This document shows, piece after piece, positions 25,401 to 38,400 of a DNA stretch of 64,000 nucleotides. A program made the translations under genes and the position numbers. Positions within the stretch are counted from its first letter, which is position 1. Each line of letters begins with the position of its first letter. The notes below the pieces were generated by a model, which searched no databases, was not told the origin of the DNA, and worked only from the letters and a program-made list of their open reading frames with translations. The DNA is taken from NCBI GenBank assembly GCA_027625915.1, contig JANTQA010000008.1, positions 11,471,001 through 11,535,000 of the forward strand. The letters run 5' to 3'. Source of the stretch: Anaeramoeba flamelloides (Eukaryota > Metamonada > Anaeramoebidae).

Positions 25401-25500
25401 TACAACTTATAGACCATTATAATACTTTTTTTAGGATTATTGTTAATAATAATTAATATTATAATGATAATTTTCTCGGTGGATTGTGTAATTTTGAAAT
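22475..25500. other. Non-coding spacer downstream of COG5
   Basis: A/T-rich DNA. It contains two clusters of CGAT/ATCG-centred short palindromic words (about 22636-22760 and 23790-23930), listed as a repeat. Open frames are Phe/Lys/Ile-rich and judged chance. Confidence 0.5.
22636..23930. repeat. Clusters of ATCGCGAT-like imperfect repeats
   Basis: Words such as ATCACGATA, TTCGCGATAA, TTATCGAGAAAAATCATAAA, ATCTCGAAAAATCATAAA and TTATCGCGATAAAAT recur at roughly 15-25 bp spacing in 22636-22760. Related words (AATCGTGATTT, ATAATTGTGATTTGATAA, TATCGTTAATTC) recur in 23790-23930. CpG is otherwise rare here. A similar cluster lies at 48655-48790 behind EMC3. Confidence 0.55.
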
Positions 25501-25559
25501 ATTAAAAGTCACAGCCGTCTTTATTATTATTTGTATAATTAAAAAGATTCTCAAATAAA

Positions 25560-25990
25560 AAAAAAAAAAGTAAATAATTATAATAAAAAAATAATAGACC
25601 TTCTTAAATAACTGATTTTAATAATAAAAGTTAGTTATTTTGACTCTTAATAATTGAAAAAAAAATATTACCTGATCTTTTAAATATCAAGAAATTTAAT
25701 TAATATTTATGAATAAAATAAATGATTATCTTTTTTCGGATCCTCAAGGATTCGGTATTTGATTTATTTTTTTTTTTATTTTAAAAAACAGATAAAAATT
25801 TCAAAGTTATTTGTTCATTAAAGCTCTCAGAAATTACTAAAAATGATATTTCTTCAAAAATAAAAATGTTTTGTAAATTTATCTTTTTTTCTTTTTCTTC
25901 CAAAAATCCCAAACCAAAAAAAATGATTAGGATCTTTTTACAGAAATTTAATTTGGAAAAAATGAACTCTGTTTAAATCTGAAATTAACT
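25560..25990 (+). repeat. Dispersed repeat, copy A (inverted copy at 40.23-40.70 kb)
   Basis: The reverse complement of about 40230-40700 matches this stretch in order: AATAATAGA with AAATAACTGATTTTAAT, CTTTTAAATATCAA, ATTTATGAATAAAATAAATG, CCTCAAGGAT, TATTTGATTTATTTTT, TTGTTCATTAAAGCTCTCAG, AAATTACTAAAAATGATATT, TTCTTCAAAAATAAA, then GGATCTTTTT. It is non-coding and at least 0.4 kb long. Confidence 0.75.
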
Positions 25991-26094
25991 CTCCAAAATC
26001 AATAAATGAGTTTAAATAACAGTTTTAATCTATCTTTGTGAAAATAATTCACACACTACCTTTAGAAAATAAATAAATTAGACCATTCCCTTAA

Positions 26095-26650
26095 GGTTTA
26101 CACTCCCTGAAATTTGAAAAAAGATTATCTTGTGTAGTGTGTGGCCACTTGTTAATTTGGTTCTTATCTGATCGATCTTTTACTTGATATCGGCTTCGAT
26201 AGTTGTACAAAAAGGCAATTTCTAACAATTTTATATTGTTTTTTCAGTAATCTGAATTGATGAGTGAAAGAATAATTTTTTTGGAAGGTAAATTATAAAA
26301 AAATGTTGTTTGTGGGTTGTTGATTGAAATTTTTTATTATGTTTGGTTTTATTTGGTGCTTTTAAAAAAAATATTTTCATGTAATTAATTGACAAAAAGT
26401 ATTTCAAATTATTCTTTCTAGGACTTGCCAAAAATCAAAATTTATTCTTTAAATACCTAACAGTTGATTAACATTACACTCTTCAATTCGAGATTCGGAA
26501 AAAAAAATAATAAATTGTCAAAAATTGCTATTTTGGAATAACTCTTAAAACCCAGAGCAAGATCCAAGATCAATCAGCTAAGAACCAAATTAACAAGTCA
26601 CTACACCCTACACAAGATAATCTATTTTCAAATTACAGGGATTGTAAACC
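26095..26650. mobile_element. TTAA-flanked inverted-repeat element (MITE-like)
   Basis: TTAA lies on both sides (26091-26094 and 26651-26654). The termini are long inverted repeats: GGTTTACACTCCCTG inward on the left and GGTTTACAATCCCTG inward on the right. They continue for about 85 bp through GATTATCTTGTGTAG and CTTGTTAATTTGGTTCTTA with few differences. No protein is encoded. The four-base TTAA flank is the target duplication typical of piggyBac-type transposons; that link is inference. It ends about 200 bp upstream of the RPS23 start codon. Confidence 0.88.
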
Positions 26651-26853
26651 TTAATTCAATAATAATAAAATAATTCTATCATTCTTGACTTATATTTTGA
26701 AATCTGAGAGTTGAAGGAAAACAAATTATTGGGGAAATGAATGGGATTCATTTTATAATAATCTATCCTCATAAATTGGTCTGAAATTGTGAAAATCAAA
26801 ACTACAAAATCATCATTTTTTTTAATAAATATTTTTCTTGAATTTGAATTACA

Positions 26854-27443
26854 ATGGGTAAAAATTTTCTTATTAAACTTCAAACATCACCGTCCCGATT
26901 TAAATGAGACTTTTTTTTTTTTTTTTTTATAATTACTTGCTTTTTTTTATTTATTTGGTGTTTAACCAATAGGAAAACCAAAAGGTATTCGAGCAGGTAG
27001 AAAACTTAGAAACAGACGTAAAGTCCAAAGATGGAAAGACAAAAGATATAAAAAATCTCACTCTGGAACTGCAATCAAAGTATGTTTTTTAGTTTTTCTC
27101 TTTCTTTATTTTTGAAAAACAAAAAATAAAAATAAAAAAACTTTCTTTTCTTGTGAATTTTTTTTTTTTTTAAAAACCTTTCAAATAATTAGACCGACGC
27201 TTTCCAAGGTGCTTCTCATGCCCGTGGAATTGTTGTAGAAAAAGTTGGTGTTGAAGCAAAACAACCAAATTCTGCTATTAGAAAATGTGTCCGTGTTCAA
27301 CTTGCTAAAAATGGTAAAAAAGTTCTTGCCTTTGTACCAAAAGATGGATCTCTTACATACATTGACGATAATGACGAAGTTTTAATTTGTGGATGTAAGT
27401 TTTCAAATGGAAAATTTTTTTTTTGTTTATTTTATTATTATTG

Positions 27444-27477
<34 letters not shown>

Positions 27478-27754
27478 AACACTTAACACACCTTTTCTTT
27501 AAATAAAAAAGAAAACTCTTTCTCTGAAATCATCCCTAACAACTTTTTTTTTGATCTCACCACCTAACCTAACCAAAAACTTCCTATTCTCTCTATTGTT
27601 TTTTTTCCACCCATTCTTTTTATAATTTAATAAAGTTGGAAGAAGTGGACGTGCTGTTGGTGATGTACCAGGTGTCAGATTCAAACTTGTTAAAGTATCA
27701 GGTGTATCTCTTCTTGCACTTTGGCAACACAAAAAAGAAAAACCAAGATCATAA
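26854..27754 (+). CDS. RPS23: Ribosomal protein uS12 (RPS23)
   Basis: This is the small-subunit decoding-centre protein of cytosolic ribosomes. Four exons join in phase to 143 residues, the usual eukaryotic length: 26854-26857 (only ATGG), 26973-27079, 27193-27394 and 27636-27754. Donors are GTAAAA, GTATGT and GTAAGT, and all acceptors end in AG. The product begins [17 protein letters not shown], continues [20 protein letters not shown] and [12 protein letters not shown], and ends [23 protein letters not shown] is the conserved decoding-centre loop; its proline is the one hydroxylated in other eukaryotes. The first intron separates the start codon plus one base from the rest. Intron 3 contains a T run of about 30. 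It is the most conserved gene in the window and a good reference for splice signals here. Confidence 0.98.
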
Positions 27755-30700
27755 ACTATTTTTTATAAATTATGAACAAAACATTATTTTAATTTTTATT
27801 GTTTTTTCTAAAAAGAATAATGCCAAAACACTCTTTTCGTAACGACACAAATAGAAAACACTCATACTTTTTAAACCAATAAATTCAAAATAAACCAAAA
27901 AATAAGCCAAAAATTATTTCAGAATTCAATTGTTTTTATTTTCATTTTTTGACCGTTTTAATTTTTTTCTACTTGAGAATTTCTTCACTTTTTTGTTCTC
28001 GTAACAAAAACAGCCACACACACACAATTTTGTGTTTTTTGAGCGGCTAAATTTCAAATTTTTGGAAATGATATAGCAAAAAGCAAATTACCCTTATCAA
28101 AGTTTTATCTCAAATGATCAAAAAGGAAGCTTAACATATTTCTAGAACGATCATTTCTTATTGATTTTGTAAAGATCTACAAGTTTTTTCTTCTAATTAT
28201 TCGTAAAATATTACAGAAATTGCTCATAAAAACATTTTCATTTTTTTTTTATTGAAATATACAAGTTTTTTAAGAAATTTTCTTTTTATTTTCTAAGGGA
28301 GTGCTTCCATAAAGTCAAAATTTTCACTTTATAAAATTTTCACCATAGATCAAAAAACAATCTTTTTTACTTTGGTTGTGCCTCTTTGCCTTTTTAGTAT
28401 TCAAAGTAAAGATTGAAATACTATTTATTACATTTTTTTTTCACAGGTAAAATTAAATATAACAATAGAATAAAGAAGTTGATTTGTTTTATCTACTTGG
28501 GGAACGTTAAATGGTTTATCTTTTTTTCTTTTCTCAACAATCTATTTAGTGTTTTATTTTATGTTTGAAAACAATCTTTTGAATTGTTTTTTTAACCAAG
28601 CGCCATAAATTTAAAAAATCAAACAAAAACCACAGCCTAAATAAACAAGACAATTTTCAGATCCAATTGTAAATTAAAAAAAAAAAGTGAAAGTGTTAAA
28701 TTCTGGTATAAGACTCTTATTTTTATTGAATTTACTCTAAAATATAAAAGGAACAATATGTGTTTTGATCAAAAAAAAAAAAAGAAAGAGATGATAAAAA
28801 ATCTTTAGATCTATCCTTTTATAATAAATCTTTTTGAGAAATATTTTGAATTTTAACTGCTGGGTTTTATAAAATGATTAGGTCAAGTGATTGTTTTAAT
28901 CAAAGAAAATTAAAAATATATAATATATTTCATGATATCTATTACCCTTGACATTTGGCATAGTTAGTAAATCCAATAAAATTATAAGTTGGGAGTCGAG
29001 GTTTAATACAAAAATAATAAAGTATTATCTAAATAGATATTAATTTCCAACCAAGCAGACAAAAATATCAAAATAAAAATACAATTATCTTTTGATCTAA
29101 TTACTAGCTTAATTTCTTTCTTATGATTTATTTTACAAAATTGATTTTTTTTTTTTTGAAGATTTTGTATTTCTCTTTATTTTTCTCATTCGCAAATATG
29201 TTGAAATCATTTCAAAAGTTTACAATATTAAATTGTAAACAATTTTTAACACTAGGATTAAGACCAACATAATAACTTGTAATATAATAGTTCTCCAATA
29301 GAATTTCACAATTTAAAATAATCTTACACTTTATTAAAAGTATATTTGGAAACTGAAATAATAAATGCTAAATTAATCCTTTGAACTGCAGAAATGAATA
29401 ATTATTAAGAATTAAAGGATTTTTTAAAATTCACAAAATAATGAATTTTTAAGATTGGGAAAGTAATAGAAAAAGATATTTTTGATTTTCTTATTCAGAT
29501 TTTTTGTTTGTTACATTGTTTAGTTAAAGTTGAGTAAATATTTTTAAAAAAGTTTTTAAATTAATCAAGAAAATAGTGTAACAGTTAAAAAAAAACTAGA
29601 TATTTTTATTTATAAGAATTCAAAAGGATTATCAAGAAAACTTATTATGCAACTTTTATAAGATAACAACAAAAAATTTATTATTCTTTTATTAATAATA
29701 TATAAGTTTCAAAAACTTTTCAAAAAAGATAAAATAAAAAAAAATAGAATTGAATTTATTAACAAAAAAATTGTTAAAAAAATATAGAAAAAATTTTATC
29801 ACACAAAAAATATTTCTTTTTACAAAAGATAGGATTTTATTAATTATAAATTTTTATAAAAAATACTAATGAAAAAAGAAATCATCTTTTTAAATTTATC
29901 ATTTTTTTTCTGAGTTGAATCTTTTTTATAATTAGAAGAAGAGCGATAAATGAAAAAGATCAAGTGGTTACTTGTTAATACTATGAAACAGAAAACCCAG
30001 TATGCATAACTTGAAAATTAAATAAACCAAATTTAAAGGTTAAAAATAATTAAAGGCTTAAAGCAAATCAGATCAAAAAGAAAAATCGAAACAACAATAA
30101 TTAAAAAACTACCTAACTAAATGTACTTTCATGATAAACTATCAAAAGTAATTAAATTAACTAAAAGTGTCGTGGTTGTGATTTTGGTTGTTCTTGATTA
30201 AAGATAGCATGTATTTTTTTTTATTTTATTTTTTACCAATTGCTTCTTATAAAACCTTTTTAAATTTCTTTTTTTTCTTTATTTATTATTTTTTCTTTTC
30301 AATTTTTTAATTTTGCTTTTTATATAATAAAAATAATCTGAGTTTTCCTTGACCTTGAAAAACTATGAAATCTATGATTTTATACAAATTTTTCCCAGAA
30401 AGAAATTTAACACAAAAAAACAGCTCTTGTGTAATTTTACACGTCTTCAATATCAAAAAAAAAATAATAGTAATTTTAATATTTTAGTTATTTTCCTTTT
30501 AATTAATTGACTGAAATCTATTTAAGGAATAGTAACATGAAGTATACAATTTATATGGGATTTAAAATTACTCTTATATAGAATCTTTATAATCTCCTTA
30601 CTTACTACTTTCTAAAAAAAATTTTTACATTAACTTTGAAAAATTTTAGAATTCAATAAAATTAATTATTTTCTTTTTTTGTTATTGTTAATTAGGAGAG

Positions 30701-30789
30701 GTGATTCAACAAAATTATCTCCTATATGAATGAAATATTAAAATTAAAAAAAATTATTTTTAACAAAATAACTTTCTGAAAATTGAAAT
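27755..30789. other. Non-coding spacer downstream of RPS23
   Basis: Three kilobases of A/T-rich DNA. Apart from a short CA run at about 28016-28026 I see no coding frame, RNA gene or clear repeat. Confidence 0.5.
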
Positions 30790-32335
30790 TTTCAAATCAA
30801 TGTAAATAATAATCAATGATAATCATTTGGGTATATTATTAAATTTCAAATTTGGTCAAATATCAAAATTGGTCAAATTGAAATTTTTCATGTTTTGGAA
30901 GAGTTTCTTGATAATTATAATTGGTATGAAAGTTTTTAACGGTTTTTTATAATTGTGGGAGGAAAAACCAGACATATTATTTTGCGATTAGTTGTCTAGT
31001 ATTACTTTAATTGTAGAAAATTCAAAATCTTGAAATCATCAACAAGCTAAATTTCAAAAATAGGGTCATCATTAGTATTTTCTAAATTATTGGTATGTGT
31101 GTTGTGTTAACCAAATATTCGGAACCCAATATCTTTTAAAAGTTATTATTGAATATTTAATATCAAAAAACAATCTTCTTTTAATGAAAATTTCCCAGAG
31201 TTGAATTCATTTTTTTGCAATTTTTCTTTCAAAATGATTCCATATTTTTATTTTTATGTTGAATTAACAAGAAAATTTTTGAAAACCCTTAATATTCATG
31301 AGATGAGATTAATTAGCATTGGAGAAAGGGATTGTAAAATCCAAAGAAAGTAAAACACCCAAGAAGTGTTTGCTTTGAAAACAAGTATCAACCAAATTTG
31401 CTTTAATGAGTTACAATGGTTCCTTGAAAAGTGAAGAAATAGCAAGATCAAATAAGATCTTCGTTTCTCTTTCATTTGGAGACAATGTGATGAATGTGAT
31501 CGTATTCATTTTATCTTTGAGTTCTTTGTTGTACATTCAAAAAATTGGTTTTGTTTTCGTTTTCTTTTCTTTTTCTTTTTCTTTTTCTTTCTTTTGTTGA
31601 GATTCTTTTTATCTTGAAAAAAGGTATCAAGGAAAGTTTGGGTTGATACCAAATGGGTAAATAGTAAAAATCTGATAACTCTGATGGAAAGTTGTTTCAA
31701 AAGGTTCTTGGAAGCAATGGTGAATCTTAAATGGATAAATTTAAGATGAAAAATCATTTCAAAAATAGGGTCAAATTAATTTTTTTCTTTATGGGTTTCT
31801 TTTCTCTATTCTTTTATTAGAAATAATAATTAAAACAGAAAAGGGTGTTTTAGACAGTTATTTTTTAGTTTTAAGTTCTGATTTTTCTGGGTTGAGTTTT
31901 GGTATTCACTAAATGAGAAACTACAATTTTTTTTCAATCAAAAATTTGCCCCTATTTTTGAAATTAAACTTAGTAATTGTTTTTAAAAATTTATACCCAA
32001 CCCAATTTTAACTTAAAAATGTTAAGTGTAAAATTTTTTCCCCTTAAAACAAGTTGCAAAAGTCTAATTGGTCAGTTAATAATTATTTTTTTTTCAAAAT
32101 CCTAATCAAAATTCCCTAACATACGATACAAACCACCCACATCTACTCTAACCATACTCTAATCTACCATAACATACCTTAACCTACCCATAAAGGGGTT
32201 TTTAAATACCCACAGTCAATATATTTCAATGGAATTGACTATTTTGCAAAAAATGAGAATTTGACTAATTTTGAAATTTGACCAAATTTGAAATTTAATA
32301 ATTTTCTCAATCATTTCAATGTAAATAACAATTAA
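30790..32335. mobile_element. 1.5 kb foldback element
   Basis: The ends are inverted copies. The left, from about 30797, has AATGTAAATAA, ATTAAATTTCAAATTTGGTC and a second GGTCAAAT. The reverse complement of the right end, from about 32331, has the same blocks in the same order. Inner checkpoints agree: AAATTTCAAAAATAGGG at about 31050 pairs with CCCCTATTTTTGAAATT at about 31952, and GTATCAACC near 31385 pairs with GGTTGATAC near 31643. The symmetry centre is near 31540, beside a TTTTC-repeat tract. Short frames inside are low-complexity. It lies just downstream of the Dicer-like gene's stop codon. Confidence 0.75.
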
Positions 32336-32491
32336 TTTTATTGAATAAAAGAAAATTTTAAAGCACTGTTGATCTGCGATTAAAAAAAAAAAAAAAAAAA
32401 AATATTGTAAAAATAATGAAAAACAACACCCCTATTTATTTTTTGAATTGTTTTCAAATAACACAATTACACAAATCTAAACAAATTAAAA

Positions 32492-35400
32492 TTATTTAAG
32501 CTTATTTGATAAATAATCATCGAAAAAACCCTTAAAAATGCTAAAAAAATGCATAAAATCAAATTGTGTATCTATAAAAACTGCAGCAGCTAGAGAATAA
32601 AAAACCTCTGAAAAAATTTTTGGTGTAGTAATCATATTTTCGTTCTCTAAATTGAATTCTAAATCTTGAGAATAATAATTGAATTCTTTAAAAATCTTGC
32701 CGGAGAAATGATCTAGGGATTTATAAATATTATTTTTGAAACATATGTATCCGATTACTTTTTGAGACTTTAACTTTTTTTTTTTGATTTGTATTTCATT
32801 TAAAGACAAGTCCTCAAATTGGCTATAAAGATAATATGTAATAAAATAATTTAATAGAGCCTTTCCAATAAAAATTAAATTATGGAAAGTTGGCAAGCCA
32901 GTTATTCGGGTTGAAGGATGTGTTGTAGCTTGGATTAATAATTTATAATCTTTGAAATTATAATTTAGAATTATTGATAAGTGATGGTATGTGACATTAT
33001 AATAATTATCATTTGGATGGTAAATTTTGATTAACGATTCTTTCTCATAATCTTGTAAAATTTTTTTAGACTTTAAAAAATGTTCATAATTTGGCACACA
33101 ATCATAAAATCCTATTTCGTATAATAATTTCATTGATCCAACTAAATCAAAATTCAAAGTTGTCAGACCTATCATTGAATTAAGAAAAGTTATGGAATTT
33201 TTAATTTTTACTGAAATATTATAATTATCGTCAATTTCATTTTCAATTTCATTTTCAATTTCAATTTCAATTTCATTTTCATTTTCATTTTCATTTTTAT
33301 TTTTATTTTCATTTTCAATTTCAATTTCATTTTCATTTTCATTTTCATTTTCATTTTTTGTTTGGTTTATTTCTTCTTTTTCATTTTTAATTTCTTCGTG
33401 ATTTTCGTTTCGATTTTCATTTTCATTTTCATTTTGATCTTCCTTTTCTTTTTTCTTTTCATTTTCATTTTCATTTTCATTTTCATTTTCAATTTCAATT
33501 TCATTTTTATTTTTATTGCTATTTTCATTTTCACGATCATCTGTAGTATTCCTAAAATAAAAATAATTGAATAACTTAAGTTTATTATCAAAAAATATTT
33601 TTGGGAATAATTTTGTTAATCCAATCGAATTTAAAAAATTAAAATTTTCTTTTTTATTTAGAAAATTTCTTTTTAAAGAATTATCGAATATTGTAGAATT
33701 ATGGAAACTATTGGTAAACAAATATAACGAGGATATCAATTTAAATGCAGATTTACCCAAAAACGAATATTTTAATAAATTAAATTGATTTTTTAATGAT
33801 TTGATTTTTATATTTTGTATTTGATGAATAAATTGTTGCATATATAAAAAATAAGTGATTTTAATTAACACTTTGGGGATTTTTTTTAAATATTTAATGG
33901 TTGTTTGTGAAAAATATTTACTCAGTTCATCATTACCAATTTTTAAATACAATTGAGCATTTGAATCAATAAGACCAAACACACATGGCGAATTCCAATT
34001 ATAATCATGTAAATTTGTGATTTTTTTTAATAATGAATTGCAAATTAATTTAATTTCGGTAAGAACTTCATTTGATAATTCCCTTTTTTGCATAAAAACG
34101 ATTCTAAAATTTCCAAAATCTATATCAACAATTTTTTTGTTTAAAAATAATATAAATATTTCATCTTGGAAATCTCCAAATTTTATTCGATGAAGATACA
34201 CACATTTCGTATCCAATTGTAATGAGTTTTTTAAATAATTAGAATTTTTATCTTTTAACAAATTAATTATTTTATTTCTCTTATTTCGAACTGGCGATAT
34301 TTTTTTTATTGGTATTAATTTTTCATCAAATAATTTTAATTTATGACAAAGCTCACAAAGTTTTAATGCAACAGAGGATTGTGCCCTTTCTTTCCCATTA
34401 TTTTCTACACGAAACTCATCGCCAGTAAGCAAACACATTGTTGTCCGAATTGGGAAATAAACTTGATATTGATGAATCTCATCATTAAGACAATGCTTTA
34501 ATGTTTTGTTATACTTTATTGACCAATTCCAATATGCATCCTCAGGGAAAAAGGAATAGATTTGATTAATTTTTTGTTTGCTTGAATTCAAATTAATATA
34601 TGCCTTCGTTGTTTTAGAAACATAAGTATATTTGGGATCACGCTTTGAATATTTTTCTTCATTGTTTTCAATAATTAATTTAAATAGTTTTTGATTTTCA
34701 ATGACGCCTTTCTTCTTTTGTAAATTATCTGTTATTTCTAATAAGGATTTATTATTTTGATTTAATAAATTTTCCTCTTCAAGCTTTTTTTGAATGAATT
34801 TCTTAAATTCAATATCGAGTGTCAATTCAGGAAAATTGAAATCTTCATAATCAATATCGGGAATTATTCTATCATTGTCTTGATCAAATTCCTTACCAAT
34901 TATCATTTTATCAAAACCCTTTTCCCTATAATAATCAGTGCTATTGATTCCATTTTTTTCCAATGATCGCCTTTTCAAGTCATTGAATTCTTTGATGGCA
35001 TCTTTATAAATTGTTGAAAGCTTAACAATCGATTTTAATTCTTGTTCCAAATGCTTTCTAACCTGAATGAAATGAACAGCCTTTTGGTCATTTGTATCCA
35101 TAAATAAATAAAAATTTGAGTTTTTCTTCCTCGCTCTCCCCCGAGATTGAATATATTCGATCAGTGAACGGATTTGACAAAAGCATAAAACAAAATTACA
35201 TGCCTGAATATCAAGCCCCTCCTGGGCAATCTTTGTGGCAACTAAAATTTCAATTTGCCCCTTTCGGAATTTATAAAGAGTTTTCTTTTGCTGATTAATA
35301 GTCATCCCGATCTTGGAATGAAAATGCTTATCACCATGGCCCAATAGATAACCAAAGTTTATCGAAGGAAATTTTTCTTGTAAAAATTTTGCTAATAGAA

Positions 35401-38400
35401 TACATGTCTTCCTTTGTGTAACAAAAATGATCCCACGAAAGTTTTTATTTTGTGATTCAATATGAATGACAGTCAATAATAAGATTAATTTTGGTGAAAA
35501 ATTTAAAGATTCCGTCCCTCGAAGAATATTATTTCGAGCTAGGGTTTTGATTTCTTTAAATAATTCAATTAATTTATTATATTTAGTTTTATTTACTAAA
35601 AAATTATTCGAATAATCATTTAATATTTCTTGAATTTCATTCGATGCAGAATAGATCCCTAATTCAGAAATTATCGATGGAATATAATTTGAGATTTGCT
35701 TTATTAAAAGCTTTTCCTCTATTTCATCTTCTTTGAGTGATTCAAGTATTTCATTTTTCATTTGATCAATTTTTGAGATAATCCTTTTATAAATTTTTTT
35801 TTTTTTTTATTTATTTTTTTATAAATAATCAATTAAATAAATCGATTCAGATTATATATGTAAATATATACATTAGGAAAATTTCGGCAAAAAGTAAAAA
35901 ATTAATATATTGAAATCGATAATTTGAAATATAATGAAAAAAAGGATTTTAAAAAGGAATTTGACAAATTCAGAACTCAAAATAAAAGTAATTAAGAAAC
36001 TTATTATTTTTTCACCTTAAAAAAAATTATTTTTTTTGAAACAAACTTTTAATTTTGATAGAATTTAAAAAAAAATTGCTTTTTATGATTCATATGTTTT
36101 TTTTGAGAATTTGTTATTTTGAAAGGTTACGAAAAAATAATATTGTGTGATCTTTCAAATTTTTTTTTACAATTGGGTTATTATTCCAAAAAATATGTTT
36201 TAATTTTTTGCTTTTTATAGATTTAAAATTGAATTTTTAAATGGTCAAAAACAATTAATGGAGTTTGTAATTTTTTTTGTTGAAATGTAAAAGCAAAGGA
36301 AAATTCAAAAAAAAAAAAAAGAAAATAATTTGTTTGGTGAAAATTCCATTAGGACATTTTTTTTTTTTTTTTTTGTAAAACATATTTAACTTGTTTTTGA
36401 TGAATAATTTTAAGTGTTCAATTAATTTCCTTTCCGAATTATAAAAAAGAAAAAGATAAAAAATTAAAACTAAAAAATGGAAAAAAAATCATTTCAAATA
36501 AGTAAAGAATATAATAAATTACAGTTTGAAGAAATTGGGAATAAGAAAATTGATTTATAATTCTTATGATATTTCAGGTAAAATGTCGATTTATTAATTC
36601 CAACAAAAATAAATTACAAAAAGATATCCACAGTTAAAAATAATTAAAGAATAACAATACTACACTTTAAATTCAAATTTGGAAATAATTTTGATTTTTA
36701 CAAAATATTTTTTTTTTTTGTCTCTTTTTAGTGTTTTGTTTTCATTTCTTTTTTTCCAATTATGTAATGTGTTTCTGTTAGATTGAGAAATTTTTTTACA
36801 ATGATTGGTTGAGGTCAAAGTTGAGCCAATTAAATAGTAAAAATAAGATTAGATGAAGGTCTCTCAATTGATCGATCAAATAATTGTTGTTGAAATTCCA
36901 ACAAATTTACAAATCCATTTTTTGTTCTACTCATTTCATCATTTTTGAACACACGAATTTTTTTTTTATTCATTTTTTTTTTCTTTTATTTGAATGAAAA
37001 TGATTACTTATAAAAACATTAATATTGGGAAAATTAAACGTGATTTGATACTATTTTTTGAAAACAATACAAAAATTGAGATTATATTTTTTTTTTCCAA
37101 TTTTTGATTTTGAGTGTGTCCAAATTTTTGAAATTAAGCTTAGAAAAGAAAAACTATCAAAAAATAAATTGAAAGAAAATTTTTTCGTTAAAATTATTTT
37201 TATAAAGATTAGAGTTTTATCAGAAAGATTCAAAATTCTTTTTTTTTTTTTCGAAAAATCCATTTTTAATGATTATTATTTTATATACCAATGGATTTAT
37301 AAAGATTTTTTTTACAATGAATTGAGAAAAAAAATTGATTTTGTTTTCTTTAATAAGAAATTATTTCAATGAGCCTATGACTAATTTCCAAATTAGAAAT
37401 GAGAAAAATCTCATTTTAGATTAAAAAAATTCAAGAAAAATTATAGAAGAATAAACCAACATTGAAAACTTTTTTGAAATTATTATTTTTGTAAAAAAAT
37501 ATTTCTTATTCTTTAAATTTTTTTATCAATCAGAAAGGATTATGTATAAAAATAAATTGTTTTTCTAATTTTTTGAAAAGATTTATCAAAATAATTAATT
37601 TTGAAAAGAGTGGTATCCAAAAACTAATTTTTAAAATAATAATAAGAATATCAAAAAAATGATCATTTTTGTTAAATAAACTAATTCAATCTTCTTGGAA
37701 ATTTATCCATAAATCATAATTTGGTTTTGGAAAAAAAAATATATAATACTGGTATTGCAGTATTAAATTACTTAAATACTTATAATAAGATAAAATCAAA
37801 CAATAAAAATAAAAATGATAAACAAATATATTATAATGATTTATATAGCAAAATGTTTTGATTCAATCAATTTTAAAATAATGAGAAAAACAATAAAAAA
37901 ATTTATTTTAAATAAAATTATCAAAAAATTTTTTTTAGTAAAGTATTATCAAGGAAAAGGACTTGGTATATTCCAAGGAGACCCATTATCACCTATTTTA
38001 TTTGCTCTAATTTCACATTTTCTTTTATGAAAGAAATATTTCATTAATAAACCAATGCCGAATGTTTGTAGATGATTTAATCTTAATTATAAAAGATAAT
38101 AAAATCCAAGTAAATCAGAAATTAAATTCAATATATGAAATTATTATTCAATTTGGATTAAAACCAAATAAAGATAAAACAGTTATATCAAAAGATTTAT
38201 CAAAGATTAAATATTTGGGAATTTATTTGGAAAAAATTACAAATATAGTTTATAATCTGAAAAAATCTAAAGAGATATATAATAGCTCTAAATAATTATT
38301 TAATAACAATTCTCTTAACAATAACTTAAAAATTAGATTATTTGATTCATTTATATTAAGTCAATTAACATATAGCGATGAAAATTTTTTATTATGAAAT

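Noticed and set aside
33362-33591. Frames on both strands over the Dicer-like linker (Phe/Ile repeats and Lys/Met repeats)
   Set aside because: They are shadows of the GAAAAT repeat that encodes the Glu/Asn linker in the real frame.
37745-37775. Small inverted repeat AATACTG/CAGTATT
   Set aside because: Lies within LINE reverse-transcriptase coding remains; seven-base stems are expected by chance.
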